Assembly: GCA_900553395.1 (NCBI GenBank)
Contig: USDJ01000012.1
Location: forward strand, 1-36,371
DNA length: 36,371 nucleotides
Reading direction: 5' to 3'
DNA from: an uncultured Mycoplasmatota bacterium
GTDB taxonomy: Bacteria; Bacillota_I; Bacilli_A; RF39; UBA660
Shown: positions 8,638 through 17,417 of the stretch, in pieces
Position numbering within the stretch: the first letter of the stretch is position 1
Layout: each line of letters starts with the position of its first letter
The notes under the pieces: model-generated
Told to the model about the DNA's origin: nothing
The model's input: the letters and a program-made list of their open reading frames with translations, nothing else
Databases searched by the model: none
Translations under genes and position numbers: made by a program

Positions 8638-10273
8638 TATTATAGCTATACTAGCATCAATAATTTTACCAGTAATAATAATATTTCCTAAAATAAAAAA
8701 AGAAAAACAAGAATTTTTTAAAAAAAATAAATACAATATAATTTTATATATTATATTAGTTGTAGGGTTTATAACACGAAGTGTAGGAATTAATATAAAT
8801 CCAAAAGGACTAAATGTAGATGAAGCTTCTTCTGGATATGATGCGTACTCTATACTTGAATTCGGATGTGATAGAAATGGTAATAAATTTCCAGTGTTCT
8901 TAGAGGCATGGGGAAGCGGGCAAAATGCATTATATTCATATCTTATGATACCATTCATAAAGTTATTTGGATTAAACGTAATAACAACAAGATTACCTAT
9001 GGTAATTTTAGGATGCATATCTTTAATAGTATGGTATAATTTATTGAATGAAGTAAAAAATAAAAAATTTGCTATTATTGGACTATCTTTTTTAGTTATA
9101 TGCCCATGGAATATAATGAAAAGTAGATGGGGATTAGAATCAAATATATTTCCTGATTTTGTACTGTATGCGATTTATTTTATTGTTAAATTTATTAAAA
9201 CAAATAATGTATCAAAACTATATATAGCTTCTATATTATTAGGAATTTCAAGTTATACTTATGGAACTTCATATTTCTTTTTACCAATATTTTGCATAAT
9301 TATGTATATTTATCTGTTATATACTAAAAAAGTAAATATAAAGAATGTTATATTGAGTTTTTCCATAATATTTATAATAGCATTACCTATAATGTTATAT
9401 ATAATAATAAATACGTTTGATTTAAATCAAATTGATTTAGGAATTATTACAATACCTAAACTGCCTGTAAATAGATATGAAGAACAAACGTCAATATTTA
9501 ATGGAAATATACTAACTAAAAGTATTAAGAATTTTGTTAAATCTTTAAAATTACTTTTAACACAAGATGATGGATTAAGTTGGAATTGTATACCAGGATT
9601 TGGATTTTTTTACATTATATCAATTCCATTCTTGGTTTATGGAATTATATATTCCATAAAAAACAAAGAAGAAATAAAAAAATACGAATCCGCAATAGAC
9701 ATTTGGTTTATTTCATCTTTTTTGCTAATGTTTGTGCTTAATGAGGTTAATATAAATAGAATAAATGTATTAATATATCCGCTAATATATTATGTAATTA
9801 ATGGAATATATATTGTAGTTGCCAAAAGGAATATAATAAGTAATAGTATTATACTAATAGTCTATATTGCTTTCTTTGTTATGTTTATGTGTTCGTATAT
9901 TTTCTTAAAACCAGCAAATAATTATACATTTGTTGATAATATAAAAGAAGTGATAGAATATGTTGAAAAAGTAAAAGATAGAAAAATATACATAGAATAT
10001 GCTTTTAAAGAACCATACATATATGTATTATATTATACAAAATATAATACGCATGATTTTATAGATTCTGTACAATATATTGATAATGAAAACTTAGGTA
10101 AATTTGATAATATAAAATCATTTGGAAGATATAATTTTTATATACCAGATGACCAAGAAAAATATCCAGATGCAGTATTTGTAGTGAAAAAAAAGAAAAA
10201 TAAACAAATTGACTATAGTAAATATAAGAAATTGAAAGAATTTAGTGAATACGTGGTATTGGAGAAAAAATAA
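8627..10273 (+). CDS. Polytopic GT-C type glycosyltransferase (ArnT/PMT-like)
   Basis: A 548-residue membrane protein with about a dozen hydrophobic segments. After the second helix comes GLNVDEASSGYDAYSI, with Asp65-Glu66 in the position of the catalytic acidic pair of GT39/GT83 enzymes, then GQNALYSYLMIPFIKLFG, also typical of that group. The soluble C-terminal part (about 430-548) ends in a Lys-rich stretch. Expected to move a sugar from a polyprenyl-phosphate donor onto an extracytoplasmic acceptor. The start overlaps queH by 11 bases and the stop overlaps the next start (TAATG), so these genes are probably translated from one mRNA. Confidence 0.75.
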   Translation: MTYNIIAILASIILPVIIIFPKIKKEKQEFFKKNKYNIILYIILVVGFITRSVGININPKGLNVDEASSGYDAYSILEFGCDRNGNKFPVFLEAWGSGQNALYSYLMIPFIKLFGLNVITTRLPMVILGCISLIVWYNLLNEVKNKKFAIIGLSFLVICPWNIMKSRWGLESNIFPDFVLYAIYFIVKFIKTNNVSKLYIASILLGISSYTYGTSYFFLPIFCIIMYIYLLYTKKVNIKNVILSFSIIFIIALPIMLYIIINTFDLNQIDLGIITIPKLPVNRYEEQTSIFNGNILTKSIKNFVKSLKLLLTQDDGLSWNCIPGFGFFYIISIPFLVYGIIYSIKNKEEIKKYESAIDIWFISSFLLMFVLNEVNINRINVLIYPLIYYVINGIYIVVAKRNIISNSIILIVYIAFFVMFMCSYIFLKPANNYTFVDNIKEVIEYVEKVKDRKIYIEYAFKEPYIYVLYYTKYNTHDFIDSVQYIDNENLGKFDNIKSFGRYNFYIPDDQEKYPDAVFVVKKKKNKQIDYSKYKKLKEFSEYVVLEKK

Positions 10274-11742
10274 TGATAAAAAAACATAAAAAAGATTTAA
10301 TAATTTTTATAGTAATATTTTTATTTAGTATAATTATGTGCAATGGATTTATAAAAATGCATTACACAACAGATACATATAAAATAATAGATGATGGATA
10401 CATGAATTATGCAAGAAATTGGTCAATGAAGGATGGAAGAATATTTACGTGTATGATATTAGTAATAGCATATTTATTAAGAATACCAATTCAAATACTT
10501 AATTATATACTTACAATACTATCAATAATTGTTTCCTGTATATCAGTTATGAATATCATAAAAATAATATGTAAAATAAGACCAGTAAAAACGAAATCTC
10601 AGGAAATCTGCATAATAGTTATTTCTTATTTAACGATTTTTAATTTCATGTATATAGAAACATTGTATTTTTTAGAAAACATAATATTAAGTATGAGCGT
10701 TTTGCTATATATTATAGCTATAAAGAATATACTGTTTGAATCAAAAAAATATATAATAAAGTCAATATTATTATGTATTTTAGGAATTCTTTGCTATCAA
10801 GGAACTATTAGCTTCTTTTTAGTATTCGCAGTATCAATGTTAATAATAAAAGAGAATATTATATCACAAAAATTTATAAAAAAATTTTTGCTTATAGGTT
10901 TTATATCAGTTATAGCTGTATTACTCGATATGATTGTGGTTAAAGAAATGTGCAAACTATTAAATTTAGAACAAAATAGATTGCAACTTAATAATGTAAT
11001 CAATAATTGTGGATACATATTAAAAAATATGAAAGATATACTTATTTTTACATGTGGAATATTTCCTAAATATATGTTTATAATTGGTGTGTTACTGTTA
11101 GATGTGATAAGCTTAATATATAGTATTCATAATAAAACGTTTGAATATATAGGAAACGTAATATTGATAAATATTTCCACAATAGTTTTTAGTTTTATAC
11201 CATTTACAGCAACTCTTAGTAGTTTTGATTGCGCACGAATGTATGTTGGCTTAGGTTCATTAGAAATGATTATAATAATATATCAATATTGTGATACAGA
11301 TATATTTCAAAATAAAGATCACAAAAAAATTTGTTGGTGTATAGAAATATTTATATTTATTTCTTTAATTATAAATAGTGCAAATTATATTATTCAAATT
11401 AATTATGTACAATATAAAAACAAACTAGAAAAAAATTATTGTATGAGAATTGAAAAATTTTTGAAAGATAATAGTGTGAAAATAAATTATGCAAGTATTA
11501 TTCCTGTAAAAGGAAAAATGAATGAAATATATTTTGATGAAATACCAATAAAAAATAAAATGACAATCAATGAAATAAAGGGTTATCAATCAGCTATATC
11601 AGGACTAAACGTGAATACGGGATTAAAGCTAAAAGAGAAAAAATATATAAGTAATAAAGAAAATGTAGAAATTACATATATACCTGGAACATCTACAATT
11701 ATAATAGATGATGTTCTAATTATGCAAGTCTTTATTTGGTGA
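10273..11742 (+). CDS. Multi-pass membrane protein, probable GtrII-like glucosyltransferase
   Basis: A 489-residue protein with about ten or more hydrophobic segments and a soluble C-terminal tail of about 110 residues. The first extracytoplasmic loop reads TTDTYKIIDDGYMNYARNW then DGR, resembling the glucosyltransferase GtrII family, which adds glucose to surface polysaccharide from undecaprenyl-phosphate-glucose. That fits a GtrB-like enzyme upstream. It begins on the last base of the preceding stop codon. The assignment is from pattern and topology; a different GT-C family or a polymerase cannot be excluded. Confidence 0.6.
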   Translation: MIKKHKKDLIIFIVIFLFSIIMCNGFIKMHYTTDTYKIIDDGYMNYARNWSMKDGRIFTCMILVIAYLLRIPIQILNYILTILSIIVSCISVMNIIKIICKIRPVKTKSQEICIIVISYLTIFNFMYIETLYFLENIILSMSVLLYIIAIKNILFESKKYIIKSILLCILGILCYQGTISFFLVFAVSMLIIKENIISQKFIKKFLLIGFISVIAVLLDMIVVKEMCKLLNLEQNRLQLNNVINNCGYILKNMKDILIFTCGIFPKYMFIIGVLLLDVISLIYSIHNKTFEYIGNVILINISTIVFSFIPFTATLSSFDCARMYVGLGSLEMIIIIYQYCDTDIFQNKDHKKICWCIEIFIFISLIINSANYIIQINYVQYKNKLEKNYCMRIEKFLKDNSVKINYASIIPVKGKMNEIYFDEIPIKNKMTINEIKGYQSAISGLNVNTGLKLKEKKYISNKENVEITYIPGTSTIIIDDVLIMQVFIW

Positions 11743-11757
11743 TAGAAAGGCACTAAA

Positions 11758-12786
11758 ATGGAAAAAAATAGAAATAGTAATATAGAATTATTAAGAATAC
11801 TATGTATGATAAGTATAATATTGCATCATTCAATAGTACATTCAAAAATATTATTGAATAGTTCAAATATCAATTATTATATTATTAATATATTACAAAT
11901 AACAGGACCAATATCTAATAATATATTCATATTAATTACAGGGTATTACATGATAAACAAAAAAGTAAAAATTACTAATTTAGTAAAATTAGTGTTAGAA
12001 AATATTTTCTATTCATATTGCATGCTATTTATATATTTAGTAATATTTAAAGGAAATGATATCAATGTAATAATAAAATCAACTATACCAGTATTATCAA
12101 ATTCAGAATGGTTTATTACAGGGTATATATTGTTATATTTATCCATACCAATAATAAATAAATTGTTAAACAGTATTAATGAAAGAGAATATGTATATGT
12201 AATTTTTTTTGGAATAATAGTTTTTAGTATATTACCAACATTGCATTTACTAAATGAATATTTTTCATGTTATATATGGTTTATAGTATTGTATTTAGTA
12301 GGAGGGTATTTTAATATTTATAGAGAAAAATGTAAGCAATTTTATGAAAAAAATACTATAATATTTATATTTTCACTTATTGCAACAATACTATTAATAT
12401 TAGTTAAAGTAAAATTAAACTCTAAATTTATATTTTTTGATGTAAAAAATTTTATGATTTTTATATTAGCATTAACAACATTTATTATATTTTTAAAGAA
12501 AAAAGAAATACATAGTAAAACTATAAACTTTATTGCATCATCAACACTTGGAGTATACTTGATACATGATAATATAATAATGAGGGATTGGATTTGGAAT
12601 AAAGTTAATATACAAGAACATATAATGAACAATAATTTTTGGTTATATGAAATAAGTGTAATTGCAGTTATATTTTTTAGTTGCATATTAATTGATAAAG
12701 TACGAAAGTACATGCTCGAAAAGCCAATAATGAGTATATTAGAAAATAAGAAAGGAGTAAATAATGTCAAGATTAATTTTAGTTGA
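11758..12786 (+). CDS. Acyltransferase family 3 membrane protein (OafA/WecH-like)
   Basis: A 342-residue protein with about ten hydrophobic segments. The opening NSNIELLRILCMISIILHHS carries the family pattern R-L...H near the end of the first helix (H27 and H28). PISNNIFILITGYYMINKKV and NSEWFITGYILLYLSIPIIN follow, as in acyltransferase-3 proteins that O-acetylate surface sugars. Its place after four glycosyltransferases suggests it decorates the same glycan. The GAAAGG site lies shortly before the ATG. Its last 23 bases overlap the start of polA, whose ribosome binding site is therefore inside this coding region. Confidence 0.85.
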   Translation: MEKNRNSNIELLRILCMISIILHHSIVHSKILLNSSNINYYIINILQITGPISNNIFILITGYYMINKKVKITNLVKLVLENIFYSYCMLFIYLVIFKGNDINVIIKSTIPVLSNSEWFITGYILLYLSIPIINKLLNSINEREYVYVIFFGIIVFSILPTLHLLNEYFSCYIWFIVLYLVGGYFNIYREKCKQFYEKNTIIFIFSLIATILLILVKVKLNSKFIFFDVKNFMIFILALTTFIIFLKKKEIHSKTINFIASSTLGVYLIHDNIIMRDWIWNKVNIQEHIMNNNFWLYEISVIAVIFFSCILIDKVRKYMLEKPIMSILENKKGVNNVKINFS

Positions 12787-15469
12787 TGGAAATAGTATTA
12801 TGAATAGAGCATTTTATGGAATTATGGGAAGTAAAATGTTAACAACTTCAGATGGAACTTATACAAATGCAGTTTATGGATTTTTGTCTATTTTGTTTAA
12901 AATTGAAGAAGATTTAAATCCAGATTATATAGCTGTAGCTTTTGATTTAAAAGGTCCAACTGAACGTCATAAAATGTATGAAGGTTACAAAGCTAATAGA
13001 CATGGAATGCCAGATGAATTGGCACAACAAATGCCTATTATTAAAGATGTTTTAAAAGCTATGAATATTAAAATAATAGAAAAACAAGGCTATGAAGGTG
13101 ACGACATTTTAGGAACACTATCAAAAGAAGCGGAAGAGCAAGGAATTGATGTTACAATACTTTCAGGAGATAGAGATACATTTCAACTTACAAGTGATAA
13201 AGTAACTGTAAGAATACCAAGAACTAAAATGGGAAAAACAGAAAATGAAGATTATGATAGAACAAGAGTACTTGAAGAGTATGGAATAGAGCCTAAAGAA
13301 TTAATTGAAGTAAAAGGTCTTATGGGGGATACATCAGATAATATTCCAGGAATTCCAGGAGTTGGAGAAAAGACAGCTTTAAATCTAATAAGACATTATA
13401 AAACAATTGATAATTTATATAAAGAAGTAGAAACAAATGAATCACTTATAGATGTAAAGGGAAAATTAAAAGAAAAAATATTAGAAAATAAAGAATTAGC
13501 ATATCTATCAAGGAAATTAGGTGAAATAAATAGACAAGCACCAATTGAAACAAGCGTAGAAGAATTAAAGAAACAAGAATGGAATAATCAAGAAGTATAT
13601 AATTTATTTAAATACTTAAGATTTAATAGATATATTGATAGATTTAATATGGAGAATTCAAATGCTGGACAAACTCCTAATGAACAGTTATTTGAAAAAG
13701 AAGCTGTAAATGAATTAGAGAAGATAAAAGAAATTATAGAAAAAGCAAAAAAAGAAAATGAATTAATATATTATATTGAAACAGATGAACTAGAAACAAA
13801 AGATACCATAATAAATAAAAAGATTAAAAGCATATCTATATATGATAAAGAATTAAAAAAAGCCTATTATATATTATTAGAAGAAGATAAAATTCAATTA
13901 TTTAAAGAAATATTTGAAGATAATAATGTAAAGAAAATAGGATATAAGCAAAAAATAGATTATATATTATTAAGAGAAAAAGAAATTAATGTTTCTAATT
14001 TCTATTATGATATAGAACTGGCAGCATATATATTAAATCCAACAGAAAGTAAATATAATTTAGAAAAATTAGCTATAGATTATCTAAAACTAGATATAAA
14101 TGAATATAATAAAAAAGAAGAAAAACAAATTAACCTATTTGAAGCACAAGAAAATAAAACAGAAAATGAAATAGAAAAAAATTGCATGTATGTATATACA
14201 ATTTATAATGTATATGAAAAAACAATGGAAAAATTAAAGGAAACAAATCAACTAGATTTATTTAATAATATAGAAATGCCACTAGTGAAAGTGTTGGCAG
14301 ATATGCAATATATTGGAATATATGTTGATAAAAACGAACTTGTTGAATTTGGAAATACATTAAAAAATGAAATAGAAAAATTAACAGGTGAAATATATAA
14401 ATTAGCAGGAGAAGAATTTAATATTAATTCAACAAAACAACTTGGAATAATACTTTTTGAAAAAATGAAATTGCCTGTTGTAAAGAAAACGAAGAGTGGA
14501 TATTCTACAGATGTTGAAGTTTTAGAAAAATTAAAAAACGAAAATGAAATTGTATCTAAAATATTAGATTATAGGCAATTAGTGAAGTTAAATTCAACAT
14601 ATGTAGAAGGATTAATTCCATATATAAATGATAAAGATAATAGAATACATTCATATTTTCATCAAACAGTTACAGCAACAGGAAGAATAAGTAGTACTGA
14701 ACCAAATTTGCAAAATATACCAACGAGATTTGATTTAGGTAAACAAATAAGAAAAGTATTTAAACCAAAAGAAGGATATGTATTTGTTGATGCAGATTAT
14801 TCACAAATAGAACTTAGAGTTCTTGCGCATATTGCAGATGATGAACATATGATAGAAGCATTTAATAATAATGAAGATATTCATAGACAAACAGCTTCTA
14901 AAGTCTTTGATATACCAATGGAAGAAGTAACAAGTAAACAAAGGTCAGATGCAAAAGCAGTAAACTTTGGAATAGTGTATGGAATAAGTGACTTTGGCTT
15001 GGGAGAACAATTAGGAATTTCAAGAAAACAGGCTAAATTATATATAGAACAATATTTAGATAAATATCAAAAAATAAAAGAATTTATGGAAAACATAAAA
15101 GAGTCAGCAAAAAAAGAAGGTTATGTTGAAACATTATTTAACAGAAGAAGATATATACCAGAGATGAATTCAAACAATTATATGGTAAGACAGTTTGGCG
15201 CAAGAGTAGCGATGAATACACCAATTCAAGGAACAGCAGCCGATATAATGAAAATTGCTATGATAAAATTATTTAATGAATTAAAAGAAAGAAAATTAGA
15301 ATCAAACATCTTATTACAAATTCATGATGAATTATTACTAGAAGTTAAAAAAGAAGAGAAAGACGAAGTTGAAAAATTACTAAAAGATTCTATGGAAGGC
15401 GCAATGCAACTTAAAGTACCATTAAAAGTTGAATTATCAGAAGCTGATAATTGGTATGAAGCAAAATAG
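12764..15469 (+). CDS. polA: DNA polymerase I
   Basis: A 901-residue family A polymerase for Okazaki fragment processing and repair. Residues 1-290 are the 5' nuclease (LILVDGNSIMNRAF, GLMGDTSDNIPGIPGVGEKTA). Residues about 310-500 correspond to the 3'-5' exonuclease fold, but proofreading ligands look partly lost: the E. coli DTE motif reads YIE, D424 appears kept in KIDYIL, and D501 is not evident, as in Taq and many Gram-positive Pol I. The polymerase domain has motif A DADYSQIELR (catalytic D678), motif B RSDAKAVNFGIVYG and motif C IHDELL (D855, E856). AAAGGAG precedes the ATG, inside the acyltransferase gene. coaE, a frequent neighbour, is absent. Confidence 0.97.
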   Translation: MSRLILVDGNSIMNRAFYGIMGSKMLTTSDGTYTNAVYGFLSILFKIEEDLNPDYIAVAFDLKGPTERHKMYEGYKANRHGMPDELAQQMPIIKDVLKAMNIKIIEKQGYEGDDILGTLSKEAEEQGIDVTILSGDRDTFQLTSDKVTVRIPRTKMGKTENEDYDRTRVLEEYGIEPKELIEVKGLMGDTSDNIPGIPGVGEKTALNLIRHYKTIDNLYKEVETNESLIDVKGKLKEKILENKELAYLSRKLGEINRQAPIETSVEELKKQEWNNQEVYNLFKYLRFNRYIDRFNMENSNAGQTPNEQLFEKEAVNELEKIKEIIEKAKKENELIYYIETDELETKDTIINKKIKSISIYDKELKKAYYILLEEDKIQLFKEIFEDNNVKKIGYKQKIDYILLREKEINVSNFYYDIELAAYILNPTESKYNLEKLAIDYLKLDINEYNKKEEKQINLFEAQENKTENEIEKNCMYVYTIYNVYEKTMEKLKETNQLDLFNNIEMPLVKVLADMQYIGIYVDKNELVEFGNTLKNEIEKLTGEIYKLAGEEFNINSTKQLGIILFEKMKLPVVKKTKSGYSTDVEVLEKLKNENEIVSKILDYRQLVKLNSTYVEGLIPYINDKDNRIHSYFHQTVTATGRISSTEPNLQNIPTRFDLGKQIRKVFKPKEGYVFVDADYSQIELRVLAHIADDEHMIEAFNNNEDIHRQTASKVFDIPMEEVTSKQRSDAKAVNFGIVYGISDFGLGEQLGISRKQAKLYIEQYLDKYQKIKEFMENIKESAKKEGYVETLFNRRRYIPEMNSNNYMVRQFGARVAMNTPIQGTAADIMKIAMIKLFNELKERKLESNILLQIHDELLLEVKKEEKDEVEKLLKDSMEGAMQLKVPLKVELSEADNWYEAK

Positions 15470-15478
15470 GAGAGAAAA

Positions 15479-16039
15479 TTGAAAAAAATTATAAAACTAA
15501 TTATAGTATTATTAATTGTTATTGCATTGATATTAGGATGTTATAAATGTTTTAATATAGAAGAAAAAATATTAAGGTATGTGTATCCTAAAAAATATTC
15601 TGAATATGTATACAAATATTCAGAAGAGTTAGGTATAGATCCGCTATTAACACTTTCAATAATAAAAACAGAAAGTAATTTTAAAGAAAACACAGTTTCA
15701 AGAAGTGGAGCTATAGGCTTAATGCAATTAATGGATAATACAGCAAAAGAACAAGCACAAAAATTAAATATAGAATATCAAAAAGAAACACTTTATGATC
15801 CAGAAAAAAATATACAAATAGGGTTAACATACTTCAAGAATTTGTTGGATCAATTTAATGAAAATTATATATTAGCGTTTGCGGCATATAATGCAGGAAT
15901 TGGGAACGTAAAAACCTGGATATTAGAAGGAAAAATAAAAAGCGATGGAAGTGACTATGAGAATATTCCGTTTCCAGAAACAAATATGTATGTTAGAAAA
16001 GTTGTAAGAAATTATAAAATATATAAAGAATTATACTAA
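15479..16039 (+). CDS. Membrane-anchored lytic transglycosylase (SLT domain)
   Basis: A 186-residue protein with an N-terminal signal anchor (about residues 4-21) followed by a Slt70-type lysozyme-like domain. The catalytic Glu is in IIKTESNFKE (E65), with SGAIGLMQLMDNTA and AAYNAGIGNV, the standard SLT motifs. It should cleave peptidoglycan at the outer face of the membrane, producing anhydromuropeptides. It starts with TTG, chosen because AGGAGA lies just upstream at good spacing and because it begins the signal anchor; polA ends 9 bases before. The polA-transglycosylase order is seen in other clostridia, usually with coaE between them. Confidence 0.9.
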   Translation: MKKIIKLIIVLLIVIALILGCYKCFNIEEKILRYVYPKKYSEYVYKYSEELGIDPLLTLSIIKTESNFKENTVSRSGAIGLMQLMDNTAKEQAQKLNIEYQKETLYDPEKNIQIGLTYFKNLLDQFNENYILAFAAYNAGIGNVKTWILEGKIKSDGSDYENIPFPETNMYVRKVVRNYKIYKELY

Positions 16040-16066
16040 AATAAGCCATCTTATGATGGCTTATTT
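16039..16066. terminator. Bidirectional terminator between convergent genes
   Basis: AAATAAGCCATC (16039-16050) pairs perfectly with GATGGCTTATTT (16055-16066). The hairpin overlaps the final codons and the stop of the reverse-strand gene. Confidence 0.85.
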
Positions 16067-16653
16067 AAATTTTCCAGAATAGTTTTTGTAACAACTTCAA
16101 CAACTTCATCAATTTGCATATTATCTGTACAGACAATATCTTTGTTAATTTTTAAAGAATTAACAAAATGATTTAAAAGAGCATTATATCTTTCTAAGAA
16201 TTGCCGTGTAACAACATGTCCTTCGCCGCCTCTTCGTCTTAAAGATTCATCAACTGAAACTTTTAAAACTATGAGTAAATCTGGTGATACATCATCAAAT
16301 AATTTGGATAAATAAATGATTCTATCATCAAAATCACCATTACAAGCATCAAGATTAATCCAAAACTTTTCATCTAAAGAGCCTCTATCGAATAAAATTA
16401 TATCGTAATTTTGATATGGAGCTTCAACAAGATTTTTTAGTGTTTCTAAATGCATCCAAAATTTTGCATCGAATTTTGATTTCACATAAGAGTCTCTTGG
16501 AAATATGCTTTTTGATTTTTCGGCTGATTCAGGGTAAACTTTTACAGTATATCCTAAATTTAGCAATTTTTGTTCAACAAGGTCTATAGTTGTTGTTTTA
16601 CCAGCTTCTGGAGTGCCAGTAAATTCTACTATAAAAGGCTTTTGCCGATTCAT
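16051..16653 (-). CDS. P-loop nucleotide kinase-like ATPase (AAA_28/thymidylate-kinase-like)
   Basis: A 200-residue soluble P-loop protein: Walker A GTPEAGKTTT (residues 13-22), a second-strand DRG in ILFDRGSLDEKF (about 91-102), and an Arg-rich lid SLRRRGGEGHVV (about 143-154). This is the layout of thymidylate/deoxynucleoside kinases and of AAA_28 proteins of unknown function. The substrate cannot be told. It lies alone on the reverse strand between forward genes, with a good AGGAGG site upstream, and its codons are visibly richer in G and C than those of the neighbours, consistent with recent acquisition. Similar proteins are common in phages and accessory regions. Confidence 0.65.
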   Translation of the reverse strand: MNRQKPFIVEFTGTPEAGKTTTIDLVEQKLLNLGYTVKVYPESAEKSKSIFPRDSYVKSKFDAKFWMHLETLKNLVEAPYQNYDIILFDRGSLDEKFWINLDACNGDFDDRIIYLSKLFDDVSPDLLIVLKVSVDESLRRRGGEGHVVTRQFLERYNALLNHFVNSLKINKDIVCTDNMQIDEVVEVVTKTILENLNKPS

Positions 16654-16737
16654 GGCTATAACCCCTCCTTAAAAATTTTATAGTAAATATAGTTTATCAT
16701 AAAATTATGTTAATGTAAACTAAATATAAATAATATC

Positions 16738-16766
16738 TTGAAAAAATAAGTTAATATATTTATAAT
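16738..16766 (+). promoter_or_regulatory. Sigma-A promoter of the alarmone-hydrolase-like gene
   Basis: TTGAAA (16738-16743), 17-base spacer, TATAAT (16761-16766). The -10 overlaps an upstream in-frame ATG (16765), which argues for the downstream start at 16789. Confidence 0.75.
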
Positions 16767-16788
16767 GTATACGAAGGGAGAGATTAAA

Positions 16789-17343
16789 ATGAAAAAAGAT
16801 AAAATAGAATATGCAATTTACTATGCAACAAAAGCACATAAAAATCAAAGAAGAAAAATAGAAGATATAGATATGATATTTCACCCATTTACATGTGGAA
16901 TGTTACTTCAAAGAAATGGATGTGATGAGGACGTTGTTTGCGCCGGAATATTACATGATGTAGTAGAAGATACACCACATACATTTGAAGATATAGAAAG
17001 AGAATTTGGTAAAACAGTAAGAGATTATGTATATGATGCATCTGAACCAGATAAATCATTAGAATGGGAAGAAAGAAAAAAACATACAATAAATCAAATA
17101 AAAAATGCTCCACTAGGATCAAAGTTGATTGTGGCATGTGATAAAATAAGTAATTTGGAAGACTTGTATGAGTGCATAGAAAAATATGGAGAAGAGGAAT
17201 CTTGGAGTCACTTAAAAAGAAATAAAGATTTACAAAAATGGTATTATACATCAGTATATGAAAGTTGTATAAATGGAGTAGATAAAGAACATCCAATATT
17301 TAAAAGATATAAAAAAATATTAGAAGACTTGTTTAATTATTAA
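16789..17343 (+). CDS. Single-domain HD hydrolase of the RelA/SpoT (Mesh1/SAH) type
   Basis: A 184-residue protein built only of the HD hydrolase domain of (p)ppGpp metabolism. Likely metal ligands are H32 (FHPF), H56-D57 (ILHDVVEDT) and D118 (ACDKISNL). HDVVEDTPHTFEDIEREFG is close to the SpoT/Mesh1 pattern. There is no synthetase, TGS or ACT domain, so it would be a small alarmone hydrolase or act on a related nucleotide. The start at 16789 is preferred over an in-frame ATG at 16765 because AAGGGAGAG precedes it and the promoter -10 covers the earlier ATG. A terminator follows the gene. Confidence 0.8.
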   Translation: MKKDKIEYAIYYATKAHKNQRRKIEDIDMIFHPFTCGMLLQRNGCDEDVVCAGILHDVVEDTPHTFEDIEREFGKTVRDYVYDASEPDKSLEWEERKKHTINQIKNAPLGSKLIVACDKISNLEDLYECIEKYGEEESWSHLKRNKDLQKWYYTSVYESCINGVDKEHPIFKRYKKILEDLFNY

Positions 17344-17366
17344 AAGCGGAATTTATTCCGCTTTTT
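17342..17366 (+). terminator. Terminator after the HD hydrolase gene
   Basis: AAAAGCGGAA (17342-17351) pairs with TTCCGCTTTT (17356-17365), ending in a T run. Nearly the same hairpin recurs at 21730. Confidence 0.9.
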
Positions 17367-17417
17367 GAATATTTAAAGAAAAAATAAGACATTATATAAT
17401 TAGAAAAGGAGTTTAAC

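Noticed and set aside
16765..16788. Upstream ATG as start of the HD hydrolase gene
   Set aside because: It overlaps the promoter -10 and has no ribosome binding site, while AAGGGAGAG precedes the ATG at 16789.
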